Assembly (NCBI RefSeq): GCF_019972835.1
Contig: NZ_BPPB01000009.1
Location: 1-52,008, forward strand
From: Lactobacillus laiwuensis
GTDB taxonomy: Bacteria; Bacillota; Bacilli; Lactobacillales; Lactobacillaceae
Length of the DNA stretch: 52,008 nucleotides
Direction of reading: 5' to 3'
In this document: positions 15,840-24,993 of the stretch, piece after piece
How positions within the stretch are numbered: position 1 is the first letter of the stretch
Layout: every line of letters begins with the position of its first letter
Position numbers and translations under genes: made by a program
The notes under the pieces: model-generated
The model's input: the letters and a program-made list of their open reading frames with translations, nothing else
What the model was told of the DNA's origin: nothing
Databases searched by the model: none

Positions 15840-15912
15840 TGGGTGGCCAGGGGTTCGAACCCTGGACCCACGGATTAAGAGTCCGTTGCTCTGCCAGCTG
15901 AGCTAGCCACCC
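15840..15912 (-). tRNA. tRNA-Lys (anticodon CTT), CCA not encoded
   Basis: A 73-nt cloverleaf on the minus strand, identical to the first copy except for C in place of T in the D arm (CAGCTGGC) and A in place of G in the T arm (TTCGAACCC). The anticodon is CTT. The sequence after the discriminator A is TTG, so the CCA must be added enzymatically. Confidence 0.96.
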
Positions 15913-15944
15913 ATAAGCGTTATTACAAATAACCAACGGAGACT

Positions 15945-15973
15945 ATTATGCTATTATTTTCACTGAAATGCAA
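15945..15973 (-). promoter_or_regulatory. Promoter of the second tRNA-Lys gene
   Basis: Minus-strand TTGCAT (15968-15973) and CATAAT (15945-15950), 17-nt spacing, about 32 bp before the tRNA and divergent from the walR promoter. Confidence 0.55.
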
Positions 15974-16001
15974 GTTTTTTTATTAAATTTTGGTGACTTT
16001 T

Positions 16002-16030
16002 TTGGCTAATAAACTAAAAACCAGTATAAT
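16002..16030 (+). promoter_or_regulatory. walR promoter
   Basis: TTGGCT (16002-16007) and TATAAT (16025-16030) with exactly 17 nt between. The transcription start should fall near 16037, which excludes the upstream in-frame start codon at 15990 and supports the ATG at 16053. Confidence 0.7.
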
Positions 16031-16052
16031 GATCACAAAAGGGGGCTTTTCG

Positions 16053-16769
16053 ATGTCAAAGAGAATTCTCGTTGTTGATGATGAAAAACCAATTTCTGAT
16101 ATTATTAAATTTAATTTGACAAAAGAGGGTTTTGATGTCGACACTGCGTATGATGGCGAAGAGGCTATCAAGAAAGTTGACGAATATAATCCTGACTTAA
16201 TGATTTTAGACTTGATGCTACCCAAAAAAGACGGTTTGGATGTAGCACGTGAAGTAAGACAAACTCATGATATGCCTATCATCATGGTGACAGCAAAAGA
16301 CACTGAAATTGATAAAGTTTTAGGTCTGGAAATGGGCGCAGACGATTATGTGACTAAGCCTTTTTCTAACCGTGAATTAGTAGCGCGGGTGAAGGCTAAT
16401 TTGCGTCGGCGCAATATCGTCAAAAAAGATGAAAGTGCTAGTGATGGCAGTTCCACGAAAAATATTATCATCGGCAATCTAGTTATTATGCCAGACGCTT
16501 ATATTGTTGAAAAAGAAGGCAAAAAGATTGAGCTGACTCACCGTGAATTTGAGTTGCTCTATTATTTAGCACAGCATATGGATCAGGTAATGACCAGGGA
16601 GCATCTGTTACAGACTGTTTGGGGCTATGACTACTTTGGTGATGTCCGGACAGTCGATGTTACTGTACACCGTTTGCGTGAAAAAATTGAAGATAATCCA
16701 ATCCAGCCGCAGATTTTAGTAACTCGGCGTGGTGTTGGCTATTACGTAAAACAGCCTAATGAAGACTAA
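16053..16769 (+). CDS. walR: Response regulator WalR (YycF)
   Basis: A 238-aa OmpR-type response regulator: receiver domain [17 protein letters not shown] with the phospho-acceptor Asp53 in [13 protein letters not shown], the K in [13 protein letters not shown], and a C-terminal winged helix with [33 protein letters not shown]. It controls cell-wall hydrolase and division genes in low-GC Gram-positives and is usually essential. It is followed by walK, yycH, yycI, yycJ and htrA in the canonical order. The start with GGGGG upstream is supported by the promoter position. A strong hairpin separates it from walK. Confidence 0.97.
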   Translation: MSKRILVVDDEKPISDIIKFNLTKEGFDVDTAYDGEEAIKKVDEYNPDLMILDLMLPKKDGLDVAREVRQTHDMPIIMVTAKDTEIDKVLGLEMGADDYVTKPFSNRELVARVKANLRRRNIVKKDESASDGSSTKNIIIGNLVIMPDAYIVEKEGKKIELTHREFELLYYLAQHMDQVMTREHLLQTVWGYDYFGDVRTVDVTVHRLREKIEDNPIQPQILVTRRGVGYYVKQPNED

Positions 16770-16770
16770 T

Positions 16771-16815
16771 AAAGAAAGCCCCGCAATGTTTAGCAACCGC
16801 GGCTTTCTTTTTATT
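16771..16815 (+). terminator. Hairpin between walR and walK
   Basis: A perfect 10-bp stem, AAAGAAAGCC / GGCTTTCTTT, with further inner pairing, followed by a T-rich stretch. It looks like an intrinsic terminator or attenuator inside the operon and would lower walK expression relative to walR. Confidence 0.65.
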
Positions 16816-16830
16816 TAATTTTGTAAAATT

Positions 16831-18684
16831 ATGAAAAAAATCAAGAATAAGTTTAAACATTTAACTATTTCTATTAATACTACTTTAGCCATTGTATTTA
16901 TGGCCATGATCATTGCCACAATTGAGGTTATTGGTGCTTATTTTACCCGCCAATTAGAGCAAAACAGTATTGAAAATTTTCAATCTTCAATTCAGGTTTT
17001 GCCCATTGTATCAAACCAATTGTCAACACAATTATTGAAAGACAATAAGCATACTGACAGTAATTTAAACAGGATTGTTAATGATTATAGCAATGGTATT
17101 GGCACAATTAGTGAAATTATTGTTGTAGACAATAAGGATATCATTCGTGCGGTTTCAAATTTAAATGATAAAAACCGGATTGGTCAGCGAGTCAATAATA
17201 CGCTGGTAAAGCAGGTAACTTCCACTGGCAGGCAGGCAACTAAAGTAGTTAATAATCACGGCGATTATATGGTGCAGGTTACCCCTTTGAATGCTGGCAA
17301 CGGTTCCGCTAATACTGTTGGTGCGATTTATGTGCGCGCGTCGATGCAGGGAGTTTTCAATGACTTGCGTAATATTTCACTGATGTTCTTAGTTACTTCT
17401 TTAATTGCGGCGGTAATGGGTGCCATTTTATCACTAGTTGTTTCCCATGCGATTACTAAACCGATTGAGGAAATGCAAAAGCAGGCTCTTAGTATTGCTG
17501 ACGGTGACTATTCAAGCCAAGTAAAGATCTATTCAAATGATGAGTTGGGTCAATTGGGGCAGGCTTTTAACACATTATCTGTTAGAATTGAACGTTCTCA
17601 AGAAGAATCTGAAAGTGAGCAGCGCAGACTGGACAGCGTCTTGTCCCATATGAGTGATGGCGTTCTTGCTACTGACAGGCACGGCAATGTTAACGTTGTT
17701 AACCAAATGGCGCTCAACTTTTTAAACCAAACAGAAGATGGAATTATTAATAAGCCGATTGCTGAAGTCCTAGGTCTGGAAGAATCTTCACAGGATCTGA
17801 TTGGCAGCCAAAAGGGAATTGTGATTACAATCGGTCAGGGAACACGCGACGAAGTCATTTTACATGCCAGCTTTTCTCTTATTAAAAGGGTGACAGGTTT
17901 TGTTTCCGGTAGTGTTTGTGTTTTGCACGATATTACTGAACAACAGAAAAATGAAAATTCACAAAAGCAGTTTGTCTCTAATGTCTCTCATGAGTTGCGT
18001 ACCCCGCTTACTAGTCTGCACGCGTACATTGAAACTTTAAATGAAGGGGCCTGGAAAGATCCCAATGTTGCTCCTAAATTTTTACAGGTAACGCAAGAAG
18101 AAACCGAGCGCATGATCCGAATGATTAGTGAACTTCTCAGCTTGTCGCGCATGGACAGAGGAGTTTCTAAAGTTGATGTGGAATGGGTTAACTTTAATGA
18201 CTTTGTAGCTCATATCCTTGATCGCTTTGACATGATTGTCAAAACGGATAAAAAAGAAAACAAAAAATATACTATTAAGCGTGAATTGGGCACACAGGCA
18301 TTGTGGGTAGAAATTGATACTGATAAGTTTGCGCAAGTAATTGATAATATCATGAATAATGCAATTAAGTATTCGCCTAATGGTGGGACAATCACAGTTA
18401 AACTTCATTCTGAACAAAAGCGGATTGTTCTCAGTATTGCTGATCAAGGTTTAGGCATTCCACGTGAAGATCTGACTAAAATATTTGATCGCTTTTACCG
18501 TGTTGACAAAGCTCGTTCAAGGGCTCAAGGCGGCACCGGTCTGGGTCTTGCGATTGCTAAAGAGATTGTGGAGGAACATCACGGTCATATTTGGGCCAAT
18601 AGTAGTGAAGGCAATGGCTCTATTTTTTATATTGCACTACCTTATGAACCAATGAGCGAAGGGGATGATTGGGATGAAGTCTAA
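16831..18684 (+). CDS. walK: Sensor histidine kinase WalK (YycG)
   Basis: A 617-aa membrane kinase: a first helix in residues 16-38, an extracytoplasmic region, a second helix near residues 185-210, HAMP (AITKPIEEMQKQALSIADGDY), a PAS domain (LDSVLSHMSDGVLATDRHGNVNVVN), the HisKA box FVSNVSHELRTPLTSLH with the phosphorylated His near residue 386, and the ATPase boxes NIMNNAIKYSPNGG, DQGLGIP and GGTGLGLAI. It phosphorylates WalR. No clear ribosome binding site is seen before the ATG and a hairpin precedes it, so expression may be low. It overlaps yycH by 11 nt. Confidence 0.97.
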   Translation: MKKIKNKFKHLTISINTTLAIVFMAMIIATIEVIGAYFTRQLEQNSIENFQSSIQVLPIVSNQLSTQLLKDNKHTDSNLNRIVNDYSNGIGTISEIIVVDNKDIIRAVSNLNDKNRIGQRVNNTLVKQVTSTGRQATKVVNNHGDYMVQVTPLNAGNGSANTVGAIYVRASMQGVFNDLRNISLMFLVTSLIAAVMGAILSLVVSHAITKPIEEMQKQALSIADGDYSSQVKIYSNDELGQLGQAFNTLSVRIERSQEESESEQRRLDSVLSHMSDGVLATDRHGNVNVVNQMALNFLNQTEDGIINKPIAEVLGLEESSQDLIGSQKGIVITIGQGTRDEVILHASFSLIKRVTGFVSGSVCVLHDITEQQKNENSQKQFVSNVSHELRTPLTSLHAYIETLNEGAWKDPNVAPKFLQVTQEETERMIRMISELLSLSRMDRGVSKVDVEWVNFNDFVAHILDRFDMIVKTDKKENKKYTIKRELGTQALWVEIDTDKFAQVIDNIMNNAIKYSPNGGTITVKLHSEQKRIVLSIADQGLGIPREDLTKIFDRFYRVDKARSRAQGGTGLGLAIAKEIVEEHHGHIWANSSEGNGSIFYIALPYEPMSEGDDWDEV

Positions 18685-20008
18685 ATTTAAGCTCGGCGAT
18701 GCGCTGCTTTTACTGGGAACAGTGGCTGTTTTCGTTCTCTCGATTGTTCTCTGGATTTTTATCATGACTAATGACCAGTATTTTAATCATATTAATCAAA
18801 CAAACAGAGTAACTGAACAAACAAAGAACAGGCGTGACCGCATTGCTTCCAACCTGTATATTCCTACTAATTCTTATGGCTTTAGAAATGGTCAATTATA
18901 TCGTTTATATGATGCTAAAAAGAATTTGCCACTGGAATTTGTCAAAGAAGTGAAAGGAGTGAGATACCGTAGTATTAATAAAATCAGCACGGGGAAAAAG
19001 CAGTATGAAAAAATGCTGCATGATGAAAATTGTATTCAGCTAAGCTTTCCTAAAGAGGTTAGCATCAACTTGTTTACTAGGAAAAGCGTTAAAAAAGATG
19101 ATGTACAATTTCGACGTGTCTTTGTGACAGACAGCAATAATTATCTTTACCTTGGAAATGATAAGACTTATACAGTTTACCGGGTTCATTTAATTAAAGG
19201 CAATTTTTCTAAACTACGCAATTATGCCAGCAGAGCTCAAGGCAGAGTTCCAGTAGAATTTGTACGTCTAAAAAATTGTTATGAGGTATTCTTTACTAAG
19301 CAAGACCATTGGAAAATATATAGCTATCTTACTAATACCCAAACTGATTCGTATTTTGTCTCTCGGCTCCTAGGTACTACTAACGTGACAACTCGCTCTA
19401 ATAAAAAAGGCTGGACTACGTACTCGCTAAATTACTATACCAATTTGCGCGTTCCTAAGGCTAAAACTGAACGACATGATTTTCACTATACCCGTTATGA
19501 GAAACGTAAAGACATATCACTTAATGAGCAGCTTTTAGAGAGCGTAGATTTTGTTCATAAATTAGGTTTAAGCGAGCAGGATTTGCGTTACTTTGATACT
19601 ATAAATGATTCTATAAGCTACATTAACTATATTGAAGGCATACCAGTCTTTTGGGATAAAAATAACCCACAAGTTGCAACCACTTTCACTGAAGATGCTG
19701 TAAAAGTTGATTTTAATAATACAGATTTGCAAATTCCAATACCTTTTGATGGGCAAACGAAAACTTTGCCGACAAGTACAGCAGTGATGCAAAGATTAGT
19801 AAATGCCGGTATGAGAAAAAATGAAATTCAACGTATAATAGTAGCCTTTAAGGTTGAAAAGGACAAATCACACGACCACTTGGTTAACCTGGTACCAGGA
19901 TATTATGTCAAAGCATATGATGAGTGGAAGAGTTTAGCCGAATGGGAGAAAGTAGATTTTCTTGCCCTGAATAAATATAGGCAGACATTAACGGAAGAAG
20001 GGAAATAA
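18674..20008 (+). CDS. yycH: WalK regulatory protein YycH
   Basis: A 444-aa protein with one N-terminal membrane helix (DALLLLGTVAVFVLSIVLWIFI) and a large extracytoplasmic region, as in YycH, which together with YycI binds and modulates WalK in the membrane. The order walRK-yycH-yycI-yycJ supports the call more strongly than sequence, because the family diverges fast. The ATG at 18674 is favoured because AAGGGG lies 9 nt upstream, whereas that sequence abuts the ATG at 18665. It overlaps the end of walK by 11 nt, implying coupling. Confidence 0.9.
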   Translation: MKSKFKLGDALLLLGTVAVFVLSIVLWIFIMTNDQYFNHINQTNRVTEQTKNRRDRIASNLYIPTNSYGFRNGQLYRLYDAKKNLPLEFVKEVKGVRYRSINKISTGKKQYEKMLHDENCIQLSFPKEVSINLFTRKSVKKDDVQFRRVFVTDSNNYLYLGNDKTYTVYRVHLIKGNFSKLRNYASRAQGRVPVEFVRLKNCYEVFFTKQDHWKIYSYLTNTQTDSYFVSRLLGTTNVTTRSNKKGWTTYSLNYYTNLRVPKAKTERHDFHYTRYEKRKDISLNEQLLESVDFVHKLGLSEQDLRYFDTINDSISYINYIEGIPVFWDKNNPQVATTFTEDAVKVDFNNTDLQIPIPFDGQTKTLPTSTAVMQRLVNAGMRKNEIQRIIVAFKVEKDKSHDHLVNLVPGYYVKAYDEWKSLAEWEKVDFLALNKYRQTLTEEGK

Positions 20009-20009
20009 G

Positions 20010-20837
20010 ATGGACCGTAAAAGAATAGAATGGTTGTTTTTCATTATTTTCTTGTTAATCGATATTTATTTAGGAATTGAAATTTGGCGTTCGCCTATTA
20101 GTTTAAGCAATACTTCCGGTTCTACTGCAACGAGCATTCGTGCTGAGATGCGTGCGGATGGTATTGATGTGCCACTGCATATTTCACATAAACAACAGTC
20201 CGGTTATTATTTAGCCGTTAAAAATCGTGATTATCTTTCTGGTAAAAGCAGTGGCCTTACACAAGTTACTACACATTATTCCAAAAGTGACAATTCTTTA
20301 ACTGGTACACCAAAGTCCATGATTTTGCTCAGTGGCAATCGTAAAAATAATATGCAGCAGCTGGAGGATTTTAAAAATGATCCTAAAAATGTTCCTTATG
20401 GTAAAACATTTAAGTTTGAACCCAGCATGTCTGGTGACAATACCTATTGTTATGTACAGAATACTGATTATGGTCGTATTTATGACAGTGACGCGCAGTT
20501 AACAATTAATGTGCGCAATAATCAAATTACTAACTATACTATTTATTATATGGGTCCTATTAAAGCAGTTCGAGAACCACAGTTAATTATCAGTGCGTGG
20601 CATGCAGTTAAAGCCATGTATACTGATAGGGAAATTGCCAACAATTCACGGGTAATGCGGGTTATTTTAGGCTATTCTAAATTGACAGATGTTCGCGGCA
20701 GCACAATTTTATTGCCTACATGGTTAATTCAAGTTGAAAATAAAACTACTAAGAATATCACTGTTAAAAGAGTTAATGCATTTACAGCACAAATCTTGCA
20801 GGGCAGCTCATATAATGTTAATGTACAGAAAAACTAG
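20010..20837 (+). CDS. yycI: WalK regulatory protein YycI
   Basis: A 275-aa protein with an N-terminal membrane helix (IEWLFFIIFLLIDIYLGIEIW) and an extracytoplasmic domain in the YycI/YycH family. It starts 1 nt after the yycH stop, with GGAAGAAGGGAAA before the ATG inside yycH. In Bacillus and Staphylococcus the pair tunes WalK activity through its transmembrane helices. Identification rests on size, topology and position in the operon. Confidence 0.9.
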   Translation: MDRKRIEWLFFIIFLLIDIYLGIEIWRSPISLSNTSGSTATSIRAEMRADGIDVPLHISHKQQSGYYLAVKNRDYLSGKSSGLTQVTTHYSKSDNSLTGTPKSMILLSGNRKNNMQQLEDFKNDPKNVPYGKTFKFEPSMSGDNTYCYVQNTDYGRIYDSDAQLTINVRNNQITNYTIYYMGPIKAVREPQLIISAWHAVKAMYTDREIANNSRVMRVILGYSKLTDVRGSTILLPTWLIQVENKTTKNITVKRVNAFTAQILQGSSYNVNVQKN

Positions 20838-20851
20838 GAAGGGATAATGCG

Positions 20852-21649
20852 GTGCAGGTTTCTGTTTTAGCCAGCGGTTCGACTGGTAACACCAGCTTAA
20901 TTGAAACTGGTCAGCATAAAATTTTAATGGATGCAGGTTTATCAGGTAAAAAAATCAAGACTTTATTGAGTGAAGTTGGCGTTGACATTAAAGACATTGA
21001 CATGGTCTTTTTAAGCCATGACCATTCAGATCACAGCAAAGGACTAGGAGTTTTAATGCGGCGTTACCCTCAAATTGCGGCTTTTGCCAACAGTGGTACT
21101 TGGGAATATTTAACTGAAACACAAAAAATTGGGCAAATACCGGTTGAACAAATTAATATTATTGAGCCAGGGCAAACCAAGACTTTTGGCGATTTGGATG
21201 TGACAGCATTTGCGACCAGTCACGATGCGGCCCAGCCGCAATATTACGTTTTTACCAGTGGCGGTAAGCGCATCGCTTTTTTGACAGATACCGGCTATGT
21301 CTCTCGTAAAGTAAAAAGCGTGATCGAGGATGCGGATGCCTATCTCATGGAATTTAATTATGACGACATGATGTTGCGTAATGGCCCGTATTCCTGGGGC
21401 TTAAAGCAACGCATTCTGTCAGATGTCGGACACTTATCAAATGATGATGCCGGTCAGGCACTACTGGATGTAGTGACAAGTAAAACTGAACACATTTTTT
21501 TAGCACACAGAAGCCAGCATAATAATACGGCAAAATTGGCTTATAATGCTGCTAAAAAAATAATGGTTGATGGGGATGCTGATTTGCCGAGTGATGTTAA
21601 AATTATTTTGACTGATCCTGCTCAACCAACTAATTTAGTACAAATTTAA
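20852..21649 (+). CDS. yycJ: MBL-fold hydrolase YycJ/WalJ
   Basis: A 265-aa metallo-beta-lactamase-fold protein. It starts at a GTG (VQVSVLASGSTGNTSLIETG), with AGGAAGGGA upstream, and has the metal-binding motif FLSHDHSDHSKG near residue 55 and the later FLTDTGYVSRK and HLSNDDAGQ blocks. WalJ-type proteins are predicted metal-dependent hydrolases or exonucleases and are linked to coordination of cell division with DNA replication in streptococci. It lies 14 nt after yycI. Confidence 0.93.
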   Translation: MQVSVLASGSTGNTSLIETGQHKILMDAGLSGKKIKTLLSEVGVDIKDIDMVFLSHDHSDHSKGLGVLMRRYPQIAAFANSGTWEYLTETQKIGQIPVEQINIIEPGQTKTFGDLDVTAFATSHDAAQPQYYVFTSGGKRIAFLTDTGYVSRKVKSVIEDADAYLMEFNYDDMMLRNGPYSWGLKQRILSDVGHLSNDDAGQALLDVVTSKTEHIFLAHRSQHNNTAKLAYNAAKKIMVDGDADLPSDVKIILTDPAQPTNLVQI

Positions 21650-21728
21650 TTTAGTACAAATTTAAAGAAACTTTTTATCTTTTTTCAAGATTTGTTAGTA
21701 TAGTAAAAAGATGTGTAAAGGAGATTAA

Positions 21729-22937
21729 ATGATGAATAATCAAAACTCTGGTCATCAGCAGCATGGTTTTATGAAAACTGCTATTGTTGGTGTTGTTGCC
21801 GGATTAATCGGTGGTGGTGCTTCATATGTGGCCTTGGATCAAATTAATAACGCTAATATGAATAATAATGCTGAAACTAGTATTAGTTCAAATAGTGCCA
21901 AGACTTCCAGAAATAGTGCCAAAACCAGCGGCACAATGACGCCGGCTTATAATGATGTCAAAGGTGCTGTGGTTTCAGTTATTAATATGAAACGGCAATC
22001 AAGTAGCAGCAACTCGATTTTCGATATTTTTGGCGATGACGATAATGACAATAAAGGCAAGGGGAAATTGCAGACCTATAGCGAGGGCTCAGGCGTAATC
22101 TACCGGAGATCTGGTAATAAAGGTTATATTGTAACTAATAATCACGTTGTTTCTGGTAGTGATAAAGTGCAAGTCATGCTGTCCAATGGCAAAACAGTTA
22201 ACGCACGTATTGTAGGTACGGATGCTACAACGGACTTGGCTGTTCTTTCTATTGATAGCGGCTATGTAACTCAAACAGCTGAATTTGGTGATTCTAAGAG
22301 TTTACAGGCTGGTCAAACGGTAATTGCAGTTGGTTCGCCACTTGGCAGCGAATACGCTTCTACAGTTACTCAAGGAATAGTTTCGGCTCCGGCACGAAGT
22401 ATCACTACTTCTTCTGCTAATCAGCAGACAGTTATTCAAACGGATGCCGCTATTAACCCGGGTAATTCGGGTGGTGCCCTAGTCAATTCTGCAGGTCAAG
22501 TCATTGGCATCAACTCAATGAAGCTTTCGCAGTCAAGTGATGGCACATCAGTTGAGGGCATGGGTTTTGCTATCCCGTCCAATGAAGTAGTAACTATAGT
22601 TAATCAATTGGTTAAAAAAGGCAAGATTGTCCGTCCGCAACTAGGTGTTAAAGTGATTGCTTTGCAAGGCATACCTTCTAGCAACAGAAAGCAACTTAAC
22701 ATTAAGTCTAATCTGAAAAACGGTATTTACATTGCTTCGGTTTCTAAGCATAGTGCTGCGTCTGCGGCCGGAATTAAGACTGGTGATGTAATTATCAAAG
22801 TTGACAACAAATCTGTATCAGATGTTGCTTCGTTACACAGCATTTTGTATAATCACAAAGTCGGAGATACCATTAATTTGACGATTAATCGTAACGGCAA
22901 AGAGATTAATTTACGCGTAAAATTACAATCTGATTAA
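21729..22937 (+). CDS. htrA: Serine protease HtrA/DegP-like
   Basis: A 402-aa membrane-anchored quality-control protease. It has one N-terminal helix (FMKTAIVGVVAGLIGGGASYVAL), a Ser/Asn-rich linker, a trypsin-like domain with His in VTNNHVVSG, Asp in TTDLAVLSI and Ser in NPGNSGGALV, and one C-terminal PDZ domain (NGIYIASVSKHSAASAAGIKTGDVII). It degrades misfolded exported proteins at the cell surface. AAAGGAGATTAA precedes the ATG. It follows yycJ by 79 bp and ends in a strong terminator. Short direct repeats (TTTAGTACAAATTTAA) surround the yycJ stop. Confidence 0.96.
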   Translation: MMNNQNSGHQQHGFMKTAIVGVVAGLIGGGASYVALDQINNANMNNNAETSISSNSAKTSRNSAKTSGTMTPAYNDVKGAVVSVINMKRQSSSSNSIFDIFGDDDNDNKGKGKLQTYSEGSGVIYRRSGNKGYIVTNNHVVSGSDKVQVMLSNGKTVNARIVGTDATTDLAVLSIDSGYVTQTAEFGDSKSLQAGQTVIAVGSPLGSEYASTVTQGIVSAPARSITTSSANQQTVIQTDAAINPGNSGGALVNSAGQVIGINSMKLSQSSDGTSVEGMGFAIPSNEVVTIVNQLVKKGKIVRPQLGVKVIALQGIPSSNRKQLNIKSNLKNGIYIASVSKHSAASAAGIKTGDVIIKVDNKSVSDVASLHSILYNHKVGDTINLTINRNGKEINLRVKLQSD

Positions 22938-22964
22938 GCAAATAATATTCTAGAATTAAGTGAT

Positions 22965-23010
22965 AAAAAGGCTATACTATGCGATTTTAAACATAAGTAT
23001 AGCCTTTTTC
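22965..23010 (+). terminator. Terminator after htrA
   Basis: Stem AAAAAGGCTATACT / AGTATAGCCTTTTT with a T run. It ends the walR-htrA cluster. Confidence 0.88.
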
Positions 23011-23093
23011 TTAACATTAACGTTGGGAAACATATAAAAGTTCGTTAATTATTATTGTCAAGCAAAAAACATAGCTAAAAATCTTGTTGACAA

Positions 23094-23386
23094 TTGTGGA
23101 TAACTTTGTGGATTGTGCATAAAATGCGCAAAAACGGTTGGGATAAATTGTGGACAACCTGTGAATTGTGTGTAAATAATAGTGAAAATTAATTAGTACA
23201 AACAGTAGTTCAAGGCTTAACAGCAGTATTTTAGGCCCAAAAGTTTGTGAAAAGCAACTATGAAAAATCTGTATGTGGGTAAATCAAGGATGATAAATAC
23301 CAAAAAATTTTCAAAACACAATTTGTTCGCTTACTAAAGGTCAAAACCACAAAATGTAGTTTTTAACTTTACACAGTTGTGGAAAA
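23094..23386. promoter_or_regulatory. Cluster of DnaA-box-like sites between htrA and rlmH
   Basis: The 420-bp gap holds no gene but has five matches to the DnaA box TTATCCACA, all in the same orientation as TGTGGATAA: TTGTGGATAA at 23094 (exact), TTGTGGATT at 23106, TTGTGGACAA at 23148, TGTGGGTAA at 23274 and TTGTGGAAAA at 23377. The first three lie within 64 bp. The number and clustering are unlikely by chance. It may titrate DnaA or regulate rlmH; there is no sign of dnaA or dnaN here. Confidence 0.5.
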
Positions 23387-23428
23387 AGTAAGTGGAAACT
23401 TTGGGAATTGGGGGATAAAATAGCTATT

Positions 23429-23908
23429 ATGAATATTAAAATTGTTTGTGTAGGCAAGTTAAAAGAAAAATATTTTAAAGACGCAATCGCTGAATATCAA
23501 AAAAGGCTGAGCCGTTTTGCCAAGGTAGAAGTAACTGAAGTGCCCGATGAGAAGGCACCGGAAAAGTTCAGTCAAGCAGAACAAAAAAGCGTCAAGGAAA
23601 CAGAAGGAAAAAGAATCCTGAGTAAAATCAAGGATAAAGAATATGTTTTTGTGACTGCAATAAAGGGTAAGCAGAGAAGCAGTGAAGAATTCGCTCGCAA
23701 GCTAAAGGATCTGGCCACCTACGGACATTCGGATTTAACTTTTGTAATTGGAGGCAGTTTGGGCACCAGCCCGGAAGTAAACAAACGGGCCGATGATCTG
23801 CTAAGTTTTGGCGAACTGACTTTGCCACACCAGTTGATGCGGGTCGTTTTAATTGAACAAATCTATCGGGCATTTATGATTAATAGTGGTAGCCCGTATC
23901 ATAAGTAG
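23429..23908 (+). CDS. rlmH: 23S rRNA (pseudouridine1915-N3)-methyltransferase RlmH
   Basis: A 159-aa SPOUT methyltransferase that methylates pseudouridine 1915 in helix 69 of 23S rRNA. The canonical start [15 protein letters not shown] is seen, with [36 protein letters not shown] and the C-terminal GSPYHK. Its length equals the family norm when started at 23429; an upstream TTG at 23408 would add seven unrelated residues. GGGGGA lies 15 nt before the ATG, a rather long spacing. It sits downstream of a DnaA-box cluster. Confidence 0.96.
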   Translation: MNIKIVCVGKLKEKYFKDAIAEYQKRLSRFAKVEVTEVPDEKAPEKFSQAEQKSVKETEGKRILSKIKDKEYVFVTAIKGKQRSSEEFARKLKDLATYGHSDLTFVIGGSLGTSPEVNKRADDLLSFGELTLPHQLMRVVLIEQIYRAFMINSGSPYHK

Positions 23909-23975
23909 ACCAAATGGCATTTTAAAAAATGCATAGGATTGATTTTTAAAATTATATTTAGGGTGGAATTTTAGT

Positions 23976-24956
23976 ATGAAAAAAATTGGAATCCGTGAAG
24001 TTGCTGAGGAAGCCCATGTTTCCACAGCTACAGTTTCGCGAGTTTTAAATAATAGGGGCTATATTAGCAAAGAAACTCGTGATAAAGTCCAGGTAGCTAT
24101 GAAAAAATTAGAGTATTATCCCAACGATTTGGCTCGTGCGCTTTACCAAAAAAGAACATATACAGTCGGTGTTATTTTCCCGTCAAATGTCCATCCTTTC
24201 CAGGCTGAATTAATACAGGACATAGAATATTTATTGTCCCAAAAAGGGTACAAGATGTTTCTTTGTAACAGTCTAAATAATCCCCAAAAAGAAATTGATT
24301 ATTTGACAATGCTCCGTAAAAATCAAGTAGACGGCATTATTGTTGGCACGCATAATAAGTATGTGTCCGGCTATCAAAATTCAAAGTTGCCCATAGTTGC
24401 AATTGATCGTGATTTGGGTGAAAATACTACAACTGTTGCCTGTGATAATTATGCTGGTGGCAAAATGGCGGTGCAATTGTTAATTGACCGTGGTTGCCAG
24501 CAAATACTGGATATTAGGGGTGATAGTTCTGTCAAATTGCCGGCTAACGATCGCTCAACTGCTTACTTAGACTTAATGAAAAAGAATAATTTGCCTGAAA
24601 ATGTTCTGGAAGTCCCATTTGTGTGGAGTGCTGCTAAAAAGAAAGAGACTATTGAAAATTATTTGCAGAATCATCCCCAAATTGATGGCATTTTTGCGGG
24701 AGATGACTTATTAGCTTCATTAGCTATTTTTTATCTAGAGATGCATGGTAAAAGAGTACCAGAAGATGTCAAAGTTATCGGCTTTGATGGGGCAAAGCAA
24801 ACTTTGTTATATAATCCCAGATTAACAACAATCAGACAACCAATTGGTCAAATAGCACAAGTAGCAACGGAAAAATTAATAAATAAAATTAACGGCAAAA
24901 AAGAAACAGATCGCCTTAATCTTCCTGTAAGCCTTTATATAGGGCATACAGTCTAA
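23976..24956 (+). CDS. LacI family repressor of the sucrose/fructan operon
   Basis: A 326-aa LacI/GalR regulator: helix-turn-helix IREVAEEAHVSTATVSRVLNNRGYISKETRDKV, a YYPNDLARAL hinge, then a periplasmic-binding-like sensor domain (VIFPSNVHPFQAELIQ, VDGIIVGTHN, VKVIGFDGAK, LTTIRQPIGQIA). It lies just upstream of two GH32 genes and a sucrose-type PTS, and a tandem operator covers their promoter, so it is almost certainly their local repressor. The inducer is probably fructose-containing sugar or its phosphate. A terminator separates it from the operon it controls. Confidence 0.9.
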   Translation: MKKIGIREVAEEAHVSTATVSRVLNNRGYISKETRDKVQVAMKKLEYYPNDLARALYQKRTYTVGVIFPSNVHPFQAELIQDIEYLLSQKGYKMFLCNSLNNPQKEIDYLTMLRKNQVDGIIVGTHNKYVSGYQNSKLPIVAIDRDLGENTTTVACDNYAGGKMAVQLLIDRGCQQILDIRGDSSVKLPANDRSTAYLDLMKKNNLPENVLEVPFVWSAAKKKETIENYLQNHPQIDGIFAGDDLLASLAIFYLEMHGKRVPEDVKVIGFDGAKQTLLYNPRLTTIRQPIGQIAQVATEKLINKINGKKETDRLNLPVSLYIGHTV

Positions 24957-24962
24957 TAATTA

Positions 24963-24990
24963 CCAGTTTTTTTAACTGGCTTTTTTTAAT
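24963..24990 (+). terminator. Terminator after the LacI-type gene
   Basis: Stem CCAGTT / AACTGG with a short loop and a run of seven T. Confidence 0.75.
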
Positions 24991-24993
24991 TTT

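Noticed and set aside
15394..15912. Integration (att) site of a mobile element flanked by the two tRNA-Lys genes
   Set aside because: Only 370 bp lie between them with no integrase or element genes, and both copies are complete tRNAs with their own promoters and terminators.
23011..23428. Chromosomal replication origin at the DnaA-box cluster
   Set aside because: There is no dnaA, dnaN or rpmH nearby and no clear AT-rich unwinding region with repeats, so only a DnaA-binding cluster is claimed.
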